From the NCBI GenBank assembly GCA_964486395.1, contig CAZALP010000020.1, positions 1 through 10,146 on the forward strand: a stretch of DNA of 10,146 bases, read 5' to 3'. Under the pieces are notes generated by a model. It had not been told where the DNA came from and made no database searches. It saw only the letters and a program-made list of their open reading frames with translations. Of the stretch, positions 1 through 5,807 are shown piece after piece. Position 1 is the first letter of the stretch, and the number at the start of each line of letters is the position of its first letter. Both the position numbers and the translations under genes were made by a program. This stretch comes from CAYYJV01 sp964486395. Lineage in GTDB: Bacteria; Patescibacteriota; Minisyncoccia; Minisyncoccales; MHMH01.

Positions 1-1451
1 CGCCTTACGGTAGCCATAAAGACGAGCTTTTGGCCAGAAAAGACTACATCTTGGAAAGAATGGAAAAAGAAGGCTATATCACAAAAGAAGAAAAGGAAAT
101 AGCCCAAGAAGAAACCCTGAGGTTTTCCAAAATCCGCCATCCGATAAAGGCGCCCCACTTCGTACTTTATGTCAAAGATTATTTAGAACAGCGCTATTCT
201 GACTATTTTCTCGCCACCCATGGGCTGAAAGTTTACACCACTCTGGATTGGGATTTACAGGAAAAAGCAGAAAAAATAGTCAAAGAAGGAGTGGCTCAAA
301 ACCGGAATTTCAATGCCCATAACGCGGCTTTGGTAGCCCTTAATCCCCAAAACGGCCATATCCTGGCCATGGTAGGATCGGCTGACTGGCACGCAACCGA
401 GTCTTACCCCGAAGGCTGTGAAAACTCAGAGAAAGGATGCTTATTCGATCCTAAGGTCAACGTAGCAGTTTACGGAGGGGGTAGACAGCCAGGCTCTGCC
501 TTCAAGCCCTTCGCCTATCTCCAGGCCTTAAAAGAGGGTTTGACCCCGGAAACAATTTTATGGGACGTCCCAACCGAATTTAATCCAGATTGCTCGGCTT
601 CCTCAACTGATGAAAAAGACGAGTGGGGTATGAATTGCTATCATCCCCAAAACTACGATGAAAAATTCAGGGGGCCGATTACCCTTCGCCAAGCCCTGGC
701 CCAATCAATCAACGTGCCCTCGGTAAAAGTGCTATATCTGGCCGGCGTAAAAAAAACAATAAACCTGGCAAAGACTTTGGGAATCACCACCCTGGAAGAA
801 CCTCAATCTTTTTACGGGCTTTCTCTGGTTTTAGGAGGAGGAGAAGTAAAGTTATTAGACTTGGCTTCAGCTTACAGCGCTTTTGCCAACCGGGGCTTAA
901 AAATCTCTCCCATGTCTGTAATTAAAATAGAAGACGCGGAAGGCAATATTATTGAAGAAAACCAAAAAAACCCCAAACGAGTTTTGGTAGAAAAGCCGGT
1001 GGATCGGCTTAACGACATTTTATCTGATAATAAAGCCAGAACTCCGATGTTCGGCCCCAGGTCTCCCTTATACATCCCCGGCCACCAGGTGGCAGCCAAA
1101 ACCGGCACCACTCAAGAATATAAAGACGCCTGGACTATAGGTTATACTTCTTCAATCGTAACGGGTGTCTGGGCGGGCAACAACAACGGAGAACCAGCAG
1201 ACAAAAAGCCCGGAGTTGTTCTGGCGGGTCCCATCTGGCACAAGTTTATGGTAGAGGCCTTAAAGAAATATCCTGGCCGAGAATTCAAAAAACCAGAACC
1301 CGCAGAAACTGATGTCCCCGTGTTGAAAGGAGAAATTGACTGGGAAAACCCTCATTCTATTATTCATTACCTTTCTGAAAATCCAGAAAAAGACCCCCAA
1401 TACAATCATTGGGAGTGGTCCGTTCAAAACTGGTTAAAAAACCATAAATAA
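1..1451 (+). CDS. Class A penicillin-binding protein (PBP1A-like), C-terminal part, 5' truncated
   Basis: Bifunctional peptidoglycan synthase; the part seen is mostly the transpeptidase domain that cross-links stem peptides outside the membrane. The frame is open to the window edge: upstream of a TTG at 30 it reads PYGSHKDELLARKDY, typical of the end of the glycosyltransferase domain and the linker, so the TTG is not the real start and the membrane anchor and most of the glycosyltransferase lie outside. Numbering from that TTG, the catalytic SxxK is S156-A-F-K159 (in RQPGSAFKP), SxN is S226-I-N228 and KTGT begins at K357, so the transpeptidase looks active. The protein ends about 115 residues after KTGT with no extra C-terminal domain. 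Only four cysteines are seen (130, 137, 188, 203), in two apparent insertions flanking the active-site serine. It is convergent with dnaN. The family is certain; a specific gene symbol is not justified. Confidence 0.95.
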   Translation, partial: PYGSHKDELLARKDYILERMEKEGYITKEEKEIAQEETLRFSKIRHPIKAPHFVLYVKDYLEQRYSDYFLATHGLKVYTTLDWDLQEKAEKIVKEGVAQNRNFNAHNAALVALNPQNGHILAMVGSADWHATESYPEGCENSEKGCLFDPKVNVAVYGGGRQPGSAFKPFAYLQALKEGLTPETILWDVPTEFNPDCSASSTDEKDEWGMNCYHPQNYDEKFRGPITLRQALAQSINVPSVKVLYLAGVKKTINLAKTLGITTLEEPQSFYGLSLVLGGGEVKLLDLASAYSAFANRGLKISPMSVIKIEDAEGNIIEENQKNPKRVLVEKPVDRLNDILSDNKARTPMFGPRSPLYIPGHQVAAKTGTTQEYKDAWTIGYTSSIVTGVWAGNNNGEPADKKPGVVLAGPIWHKFMVEALKKYPGREFKKPEPAETDVPVLKGEIDWENPHSIIHYLSENPEKDPQYNHWEWSVQNWLKNHK

Positions 1452-1470
1452 GAGCGTTTTAACTGCTCTT
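1450..1470 (-). terminator. Hairpin shared by the convergent PBP and dnaN ends, possible dnaN terminator
   Basis: A perfect 6-bp inverted repeat, AAGAGC (1450-1455) and GCTCTT (1465-1470), is extended inside by a GTT/AAC pairing with one bulged base. It covers part of the PBP stop codon and the dnaN stop plus its last three codons. Read on the minus strand the stem is followed by a broken T-rich tail (ATTTATGGTTTTTT), so it may terminate dnaN transcripts. On the plus strand no T-run follows. The stem is short, so confidence is low. Confidence 0.35.
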
Positions 1471-2613
1471 GATAGGCATGACGACATAAATGTAGTTTTG
1501 ATCGCTTTCAGGCTTGAGAACGGCTGGCCCATCTTCTCCGTTTAATTCAAAGACAACTTTAGGGGTAGGAATATTCAAAAGGCCGTCTACTAAAAATCGG
1601 TAATTAAAAGAAACTTCCATTTCTTTGGCGGCTCCTTTGTAATCCAAATTACCTCTCAAGAAACTTCTATTTTCCCCGTATTCTGGGTTTTGAGAAATTA
1701 TCTCCACTCCTCCTCTCTTGGAATCAACCTTAATTTTTACCTCGTTGCTCTTGCCGCTGAAAATACTGGCAGCTTTTATTTGATTTAAAAGGTCGTTTTT
1801 TGAAAGCACGACTTGAGCTTGATACTTTTTGGGAATAATCCCCTGATAGTCGGGATAATCTCCCTCAATTAACCTGGAAACAATTTCAATTTGAGGATGA
1901 GGAGTTTCCTCCATTGAATATTCAAACAAAACTTGGTTGGAAGAATAATAAAGCTTGAGTTTTCCTTTTTTATCGGAAAGAATATTAATTATTTCCCTGG
2001 TTGTTTTTTGAGGGAGAATGAAGGAAATTTGCTGTGTGTGAATGGTGGATCTTTGGTTATTTTTTTCAAAATAAAGGTTTTTCTCAGCTAGCCTGAAGCT
2101 ATCAGTAGCAGCTAATTGTAGCTTATCTTTTTGGAAATTTAAATATACCCCTGACAATTCAGGACGAGTTTGATTTGGAATACTGAAATCCACCACCTGA
2201 GACAATCCTTCGCAAAACAGTGCGCAGTTTAATTCTATAGAATTTTTATCTTCTATTTTGGGGATAATGGGGAATTCTTCTGCTGTTTGCCCTTTAATTT
2301 GGGTTTTGTAATTTTCTGAACTAATATAAAGAACTTGATTTTTAGACTCCAGAGTTAATTTTTCATTAGGTAAAAAATTAACAAAACTAGAAAGTACCTT
2401 AGAAGGAATAGTAATTTTTCCTTCTTTTTCTATTTTTGTTAGAATCCAATATTTAATTCCTAATTCTAAATCGGTAGCCGAAAGATTTAAAAAATTCTTT
2501 TCTGCAGAAATTAAAATATTATTTAAAACAGGAAGAGTTAAGTTTTTTCCACTGGCTCTTGCAACTATATTAATACCTGTATTTAAATTTTCTTTTAAAA
2601 CTATTACTTTCAT
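1459..2613 (-). CDS. dnaN: DNA polymerase III beta subunit (sliding clamp)
   Basis: The ring-shaped processivity factor that holds the replicative polymerase on DNA and serves as docking site for other replication and repair proteins. The product is 384 aa, close to the usual 365-380. It shows clamp hallmarks through all three domains: RPELSGVY at 150-157 and ATDSFRLA at 169-176 in domain 2, SRLIEGDYPDY at 246-256 entering domain 3, and the C-terminal YVVMPIKSS, matching the family's YVVMPM/I ending that forms part of the partner-binding pocket. The ATG at 2611-2613 gives the expected MKVIVLKENL start; no Shine-Dalgarno is visible before it. It lies downstream of dnaA on the same strand, the common dnaA-dnaN order, separated by 138 bp, long enough for its own promoter, though none is clear. 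Confidence 0.97.
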   Translation of the reverse strand: MKVIVLKENLNTGINIVARASGKNLTLPVLNNILISAEKNFLNLSATDLELGIKYWILTKIEKEGKITIPSKVLSSFVNFLPNEKLTLESKNQVLYISSENYKTQIKGQTAEEFPIIPKIEDKNSIELNCALFCEGLSQVVDFSIPNQTRPELSGVYLNFQKDKLQLAATDSFRLAEKNLYFEKNNQRSTIHTQQISFILPQKTTREIINILSDKKGKLKLYYSSNQVLFEYSMEETPHPQIEIVSRLIEGDYPDYQGIIPKKYQAQVVLSKNDLLNQIKAASIFSGKSNEVKIKVDSKRGGVEIISQNPEYGENRSFLRGNLDYKGAAKEMEVSFNYRFLVDGLLNIPTPKVVFELNGEDGPAVLKPESDQNYIYVVMPIKSS

Positions 2614-2751
2614 AGTTGTTATTAATGTGTGATTAATATTAATTTTAAGATTAATTTATCGGGGTATAAACTGAGGAAAAGTGTGTGGATGGAATTTTTA
2701 ATAAAAAGAGGAATAAAACGGAAATTTAGCGGTTAACTTTTTTTAAACAAG
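2614..2751. other. AT-rich dnaA-dnaN spacer, possible origin or unwinding element
   Basis: No gene is visible in these 138 bp. The dnaN-proximal half is very AT-rich and holds phased ATTAAT repeats. Two weak DnaA-box-like sites, compared with TGTGNATAA, occur: TGTGATTAA at 2628-2636 (one mismatch) and TGTGGATGG at 2684-2692 (two mismatches). Origins are often found on either side of dnaA, and an AT-rich tract beside DnaA sites is what a DNA unwinding element looks like. The sites are too few and too weak for a firm oriC call; the region could equally be the dnaN promoter. Confidence 0.3.
2621..2655. repeat. Four ATTAAT repeats with near-helical spacing upstream of dnaN
   Basis: ATTAAT occurs at 2621, 2632, 2638 and 2650, so three copies are spaced by 11 and 18 bp, and the second and fourth are 18 bp apart. 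The two central copies form a perfect 12-bp palindrome (2632-2643). The array lies within 45 bp of the dnaN start codon. It may be an unwinding element, an operator or an AT-rich promoter core; the sequence alone does not decide. Confidence 0.45.
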
Positions 2752-2755
2752 TTAA
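2733..2755. repeat. Inverted repeat at the dnaA stop codon
   Basis: TTAACTT (2733-2739) and AAGTTAA (2749-2755) form a perfect 7-bp inverted repeat around a 9-nt AT-rich loop. The right arm contains the dnaA stop codon. There is no T-run after the stem on the minus strand, so it does not look like a strong intrinsic terminator; transcription probably continues toward dnaN. Confidence 0.3.
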
Positions 2756-4110
2756 GCACGCCTTATCTGCTCTTTAATTAAATTGATTTCCTCAGCTAAA
2801 TTTTCGTTGGTTTCTATTTCTTTTGTAATTTTATTATAAGCGTGAATAGCGGTAGTATGGTCTTTACCTCCAAATTTCCTGCCGATAAAAGGAAAAGAAC
2901 TTTTTAATTCCTCCCTAAGCAAAAACATGGCTATTTGGCGGGGTTTGACTATTTCTTTTTTTCGAGAGCAGGTTAAAATATCTTTATCTTTCAGATCGTA
3001 AAAAGAAGACACCGATTTGATTATTTTTTCTGGATTAGCGACTTTCTTGGGAGAAAAAATAACGTTTTTGAGCAAAGTTTTAGCCACTTCCAAATTGGGA
3101 GATTTGTTGTTGAGTTTTTGGTAAGCCGTTAACCTGTTTAAAGCCCCTTCCAACTCTCTGATATTGCTTTGGATATTAGAAGCGATATATTCCAATATTT
3201 CATCTGAAAAGCTTACCTTTTTTTCGTTGGACTTGGTTTTCAAAATAGCTACTCGGGTTTCAAAATCGGGCATACTGATGTCGGCTATCATACCTCCTTC
3301 GAAACGGGACCTTAATCTTTCTTCCAGGGCGGATATTGCCTTTGGTGGTCGGTCAGAAGAAAGGACTATTTGTCTGTTTTTTTCATAGAGAGTATTAAAA
3401 ATATGGAAGAATTCTTCTTGAGTTTTTTCTTTTCCAGCCAAAAACTGGACATCGTCGATAATTAATACATCTATATCTTTGTATAGGGATTTAAATTCTT
3501 CAACGTCGTGATTTTTAATGGAATTGACGATTCCCGAGACGAATTTTTCAGAAGAAACATATTTTATCTTTTTTTGGGGGTGTTTTTTTCTAATTTCGTT
3601 CCCGATTGCCTGCAAAAGATGGGTTTTGCCCAAGCCCACCCCTCCATATATAAAAAGAGGGTTATAAACAAAGCCGGGGTTTTGGCAAATCGCCCAGCCA
3701 GCGGCCTGGGGAAGTTCATTAAAAGGCCCCACTACAAAATTTTCGAAAGTATAGCGGGGATTTAAGCTAGTTTCTCTATCCACTTTAAATTCCTGGAATT
3801 CCAGCTGGGGCGCTTCTTCTACTTCAACCGAAGAGGATGTCGAGGGAGATTTTTGTTTGATGCTAGAATGATCAACCGTGTATTTCACTTCTTTTATTTC
3901 TTCGTCCAAACTGTGCAAGATTTTAAAGATGAGCTTGTTGTATTTATTTTCCAGCCATTCCTTGGAAAAGTTGTTGGGTACGGAAATTATTACTTGTTCT
4001 CCCTTTTTGGCTAAAATTCCGGTATTCTTGAACCAGGTGGCAAAACTAGCTTTGGAAATATTAAATTGGACTTGGGCTAATAACGCCTGCCAGAGTTCGT
4101 CTTTTGTCAT
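2752..4110 (-). CDS. dnaA: Chromosomal replication initiator protein DnaA
   Basis: AAA+ initiator that binds DnaA boxes at oriC, oligomerises with ATP and opens the duplex. With the ATG at 4108-4110 the product is 452 aa, the usual length. Domain I begins MTKDELWQALLAQVQ (residues 1 to about 70) and a low-complexity linker follows (about 80-115). The AAA+ domain III has Walker A GGVGLGKT at 156-163, Walker B VLIIDD at 215-220, sensor 1 SSDRPP at 251-256, the arginine-finger box RLRSRFEGG from 265 and sensor 2 near R318. Domain IV carries the DNA-binding signature GGKDHTTAIHAYNKI at 414-428. An in-frame ATG at 4161 would add 17 residues (MGTVGIFPKRGKSKINF), but no DnaA family feature lies there and the leader is GC-rich and structured, so 4110 is preferred. 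An AGGGG lies about 20 nt upstream, too far for a normal Shine-Dalgarno. It is divergent from rpmH, as in many bacteria. Confidence 0.97.
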   Translation of the reverse strand: MTKDELWQALLAQVQFNISKASFATWFKNTGILAKKGEQVIISVPNNFSKEWLENKYNKLIFKILHSLDEEIKEVKYTVDHSSIKQKSPSTSSSVEVEEAPQLEFQEFKVDRETSLNPRYTFENFVVGPFNELPQAAGWAICQNPGFVYNPLFIYGGVGLGKTHLLQAIGNEIRKKHPQKKIKYVSSEKFVSGIVNSIKNHDVEEFKSLYKDIDVLIIDDVQFLAGKEKTQEEFFHIFNTLYEKNRQIVLSSDRPPKAISALEERLRSRFEGGMIADISMPDFETRVAILKTKSNEKKVSFSDEILEYIASNIQSNIRELEGALNRLTAYQKLNNKSPNLEVAKTLLKNVIFSPKKVANPEKIIKSVSSFYDLKDKDILTCSRKKEIVKPRQIAMFLLREELKSSFPFIGRKFGGKDHTTAIHAYNKITKEIETNENLAEEINLIKEQIRRA

Positions 4111-4179
4111 AAAATTTATTTTAGATTTTCCCCTTTTTGGAAAAATACCCACCGTTCCCATGCGGGGAGCGAAGCAAGG

Positions 4180-4200
4180 TAAGAAGCCGAAGGCTTCTTA
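4180..4200 (-). other. Perfect hairpin in the GC-rich dnaA leader
   Basis: A 9-bp perfect inverted repeat with a 3-nt loop (arms 4180-4188 and 4192-4200, core AAGAAGCC/GGCTTCTT). In the dnaA transcript the tip contains CUUCGG, which could also form an extra-stable UUCG tetraloop in a shifted register. It sits between the predicted dnaA transcription start (about 4221) and the start codon, inside a G/C-rich patch (about 4148-4219) unlike the AT-rich surroundings. No T-run follows, so it is not an intrinsic terminator. A role in translation control or mRNA stability is inference; a dispersed intergenic repeat is an alternative. Confidence 0.55.
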
Positions 4201-4227
4201 AGCCGGGGTCGGGGGGAGTCTGTTTTT

Positions 4228-4236
4228 AGTATATCA
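4228..4236 (-). promoter_or_regulatory. Predicted extended -10 promoter of dnaA
   Basis: On the minus strand the sequence reads TGATATACT: a TATACT hexamer (4233 to 4228) preceded by the TGn extension. The expected -35 position is only T-rich (about 3 of 6 matches), which is acceptable for an extended -10 promoter. A TTGACA is present but only 5 nt from the hexamer, so it is not the matching -35. The predicted start near 4221 gives a leader of about 110 nt ahead of the dnaA ATG. Confidence 0.45.
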
Positions 4237-4277
4237 CATGTCAAATAAAATAAAAATGAACTTAAAGGTTCTGCCAT

Positions 4278-4286
4278 TGTTGATAA
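4278..4286 (-). promoter_or_regulatory. DnaA-box-like site in the dnaA-rpmH spacer
   Basis: TGTTGATAA here is TTATCAACA on the minus strand, one mismatch from TTATNCACA. A weaker two-mismatch relative, TGTTAATAT, lies at 4300-4308. The spacer between divergent dnaA and rpmH is a classical oriC or dnaA-autoregulation position. The site coincides with the predicted rpmH -35 hexamer, so bound DnaA could affect that promoter. A single site is weak evidence for an origin. Confidence 0.35.
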
Positions 4287-4308
4287 GTTGGGCAAAAACT
4301 GTTAATAT
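4280..4308 (+). promoter_or_regulatory. Predicted sigma-70-type promoter of rpmH
   Basis: TTGATA (4280-4285), a 17-nt spacer and TAATAT (4303-4308) make a good housekeeping promoter. The expected start is near 4315, only about 3 nt before the rpmH ATG at 4318, which predicts a leaderless or nearly leaderless message. It probably drives the whole rpmH-rnpA-yidD-yidC-jag operon. Confidence 0.6.
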
Positions 4309-4317
4309 TTAAGTATC

Positions 4318-4452
4318 ATGTCCACTACCTATCAGCCCAAAAAGAGAAAAAGAAAAAAAACTCATGGCTTTAGAGCTAGGAGAAGAAAGCGAGGAGGAAG
4401 AAAGGTATTAGCCAGAAAAAGAAGAAAAAAAAGATACCGCCTAACTCCGTAG
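4318..4452 (+). CDS. rpmH: Large ribosomal subunit protein bL34
   Basis: A 44-aa, extremely basic protein (23 Lys/Arg) of the large ribosomal subunit. It starts ATG (MSTTYQPKKRKRKKTHGFRA) and ends KKRYRLTP at a TAG. The order TYQP - KRKR - THGFRAR - GRKVLARRR - LT is diagnostic of bL34 and the length is normal (44-46 aa). The segment that usually reads RMATKNGR is replaced by a more basic RRRKRGGR, which keeps the spacing. It is the first gene of the plus-strand operon, with rnpA 72 bp downstream, and is divergent from dnaA as in most bacteria. Its stop codon lies inside the 5' arm of a long stem-loop. No Shine-Dalgarno is present, and the promoter position implies a near-leaderless mRNA. Confidence 0.96.
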   Translation: MSTTYQPKKRKRKKTHGFRARRRKRGGRKVLARKRRKKRYRLTP

Positions 4453-4502
4453 TGAAAATTTGACTTGCTGCACAAATGACAATTTGTTAAATTTCTACTA
4501 CG
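4448..4502 (+). other. Long imperfect stem-loop across the rpmH stop and rpmH-rnpA spacer
   Basis: Outer arms 4448-4461 (CGTAGTGAAAATTT) and 4489-4502 (AAATTTCTACTACG) pair over 14 positions: 12 Watson-Crick, one G-U and one mismatch. Inside, ACAAAT (4472-4477) and ATTTGT (4482-4487) form a second 6-bp stem with a 4-nt loop, after a 10-nt bulge on the 5' side only. The rpmH stop codon is in the 5' arm. No T-run follows, so a standard intrinsic terminator is unlikely. A processing, attenuation or mRNA-stability element between a highly expressed ribosomal gene and rnpA is the most sensible reading, but is inference. Confidence 0.5.
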
Positions 4503-4524
4503 TGGTTAGCGGCATAATTTAATT

Positions 4525-4863
4525 GTGCTACCTCCCAAAAACCGCCTAAAAAAGAAAACCGACTTTGAGCGAGTTTTCAGGAAAGGGAAGGCAGTAAGAG
4601 AAGATTTTTTATTGCTTAAATTTGCCAAGAACAACCTTGAAACAAGCCGCTTCGGTTTTGTGGTTGGCCAAAAGATTTCCAAAAAAGCTGTTTTGAGGAA
4701 TAAAGTTAAGAGAAGATTAAGGGAGACGGTGAAAAAAAAGCTGTCGGAGATAAAACCTGGTTTTGATGGGGTGTGGGTGGCCCTAAAGGGTTCTGAAACC
4801 CAAAATTTTGAAGAAATAAAAGCTGTGGTAAAAAAAATCCTTCAAAAGAGTAAATTAACGTGA
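4525..4863 (+). CDS. rnpA: Ribonuclease P protein component
   Basis: The small basic protein that joins the RNase P RNA to mature the 5' ends of tRNAs. The product is 112 aa, the usual 110-120. It starts (V)LPPKNRLKKKTDFERVFRKGK, as the family does, and has the RNR motif R58-N-K60-x-K62-R-R64-x-R66-E that contacts the RNase P RNA. The start codon is GTG at 4525; no earlier in-frame start fits and no Shine-Dalgarno is seen. It follows rpmH and its stop TGA overlaps the yidD start by 4 nt (GTGA), suggesting translational coupling. Confidence 0.95.
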   Translation: MLPPKNRLKKKTDFERVFRKGKAVREDFLLLKFAKNNLETSRFGFVVGQKISKKAVLRNKVKRRLRETVKKKLSEIKPGFDGVWVALKGSETQNFEEIKAVVKKILQKSKLT

Positions 4864-5069
4864 TTAAGAGATTATTTCTAAAAACCATTAAATTTTATCA
4901 GTTTTTCATTTCTCCTATTTTGGGGCCGCATTGCCGTTTTTATCCTAGTTGCTCTGAGTATACCAAGCAGTCCATTCAGAAATACGGGCTTTTGTCGGGG
5001 AGCTGGCGGGGGTTTAAAAGAATATTAAAGTGCCATCCTTATCATTCGGGAGGAGTAGACTTGCCATAA
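4860..5069 (+). CDS. yidD: Membrane protein insertion efficiency factor YidD
   Basis: A 69-aa small protein of the YidD (DUF37) family, which is peripherally membrane associated and helps YidC-dependent insertion. The family signature is complete: ISPILGPHCRFYPSCSEY at about 17-34, then RGFKRILKCHPYHSGGVDLP at the end. The conserved cysteines are C25, C31 and C58. The start is GTG at 4860, overlapping the rnpA stop by 4 nt, and this puts the conserved MIKRLFLKTIKFYQ segment at the N-terminus. yidC starts 3 nt after its stop codon, which matches their joint function. Confidence 0.95.
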   Translation: MIKRLFLKTIKFYQFFISPILGPHCRFYPSCSEYTKQSIQKYGLLSGSWRGFKRILKCHPYHSGGVDLP

Positions 5070-5072
5070 AAT

Positions 5073-5807
5073 ATGATAAGCTTTTTTGTTGACGCTTTTA
5101 ATTTAATACTATACCAGCCGCTGTTTAATGCGCTGGTTTTGCTGTATTTGTATTTGCCGGGACAGGATTTCGGGGTCGCCGTTATTGTCTTGACGCTTCT
5201 GATTAAGTTTATCCTTTATCCTTTGGGCGCCAAAGCTATCCGGGCCCAAAAGTCCCTTCAGGAGCTTCAGCCAAAAATGAAAGAGATTCAGGATAAATTC
5301 AAGGACGACAAAGAAAAGCAGGCCAAGGCCATGATGGAGTTTTACAAAAAAGAAAAGATTAACCCCCTTTCCGGCTGTCTGCCCCTTTTGATTCAGCTGC
5401 CCATTTTGCTTGGCCTTTTCCGGGTTTTTTGGCGGGGCTTTGAAGCGGAACAGCTCAGATATTTATACAGTTTTGTGCCCCATCCCGGTCAAATAGACAC
5501 CACGTTTCTGGGTGTGGTAGATTTGGCTAAAGCCTCCGTAGTTCTGGCCATTGTCACCGGGATTTTTCAATTTATTCAGACAAAAATGCTTGCTTCCAAG
5601 CAGAAGGCCCCAAAAACGGGGGCTGCCGATTTTTCTTCAATGATGCAAAAGCAAATGCTTTATTTCTTTCCTTTGTTTACCGTTTTTATATTGTGGCGTT
5701 TGCCCTCAGCCATCGCTTTATACTGGTTGGTGACCACCCTCTTTACAATTTTGCAGCAGTATGTTACTTTAAGAAAGCATGACACAGGAAAATCTAAAGA
5801 AAATTAA
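5073..5807 (+). CDS. yidC: Membrane protein insertase YidC/Oxa1 family
   Basis: Inserts and folds inner-membrane proteins, alone or with SecYEG. The product is 244 aa, the short form without the large periplasmic domain of proteobacterial YidC. The conserved core is present: a hydrophobic segment at about 33-53 (VIVLTLLIKFILYPL), the cytoplasmic hairpin LQELQPKMKEIQDKFKDDK (62-80), the KINPLSGCLPLLIQLPI signature at 95-111, and later hydrophobic segments at about 150-170 and 195-228. The N-terminus has no lipobox cysteine. At the position aligning by eye with the catalytic groove arginine of YidC (R366 in E. coli) there is K45, which retains the charge. The ATG at 5073 is 3 nt after yidD. The 3' end overlaps jag by 29 nt. 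Confidence 0.95.
   Translation: MISFFVDAFNLILYQPLFNALVLLYLYLPGQDFGVAVIVLTLLIKFILYPLGAKAIRAQKSLQELQPKMKEIQDKFKDDKEKQAKAMMEFYKKEKINPLSGCLPLLIQLPILLGLFRVFWRGFEAEQLRYLYSFVPHPGQIDTTFLGVVDLAKASVVLAIVTGIFQFIQTKMLASKQKAPKTGAADFSSMMQKQMLYFFPLFTVFILWRLPSAIALYWLVTTLFTILQQYVTLRKHDTGKSKEN

Noticed and set aside
4111..4161. Longer dnaA reading starting at ATG 4161 (17 extra residues)
   Set aside because: The extra residues lie ahead of the normal DnaA domain I start, no Shine-Dalgarno precedes the ATG, and the region is part of a structured GC-rich leader; 4110 gives the usual length.
3878..4201. 107-aa plus-strand open frame across the dnaA 5' end
   Set aside because: It is antisense to dnaA over most of its length, has no recognisable domain, and its end is made of the GC-rich hairpin sequence.
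4203..4219. G-quadruplex on the plus strand (G4 and G6 runs)
   Set aside because: There are only two long G-runs and no four separated G-tracts; at best a weak two-tier structure.
4237..4245. TTGACA on the minus strand as the dnaA -35
   Set aside because: It is only 5 nt from the TATACT hexamer, and no acceptable -10 lies 16-18 nt downstream.
4448..4502. Intrinsic terminator after rpmH
   Set aside because: The stem is AT-rich with a large bulge and no T-run follows; kept as a structured element instead.
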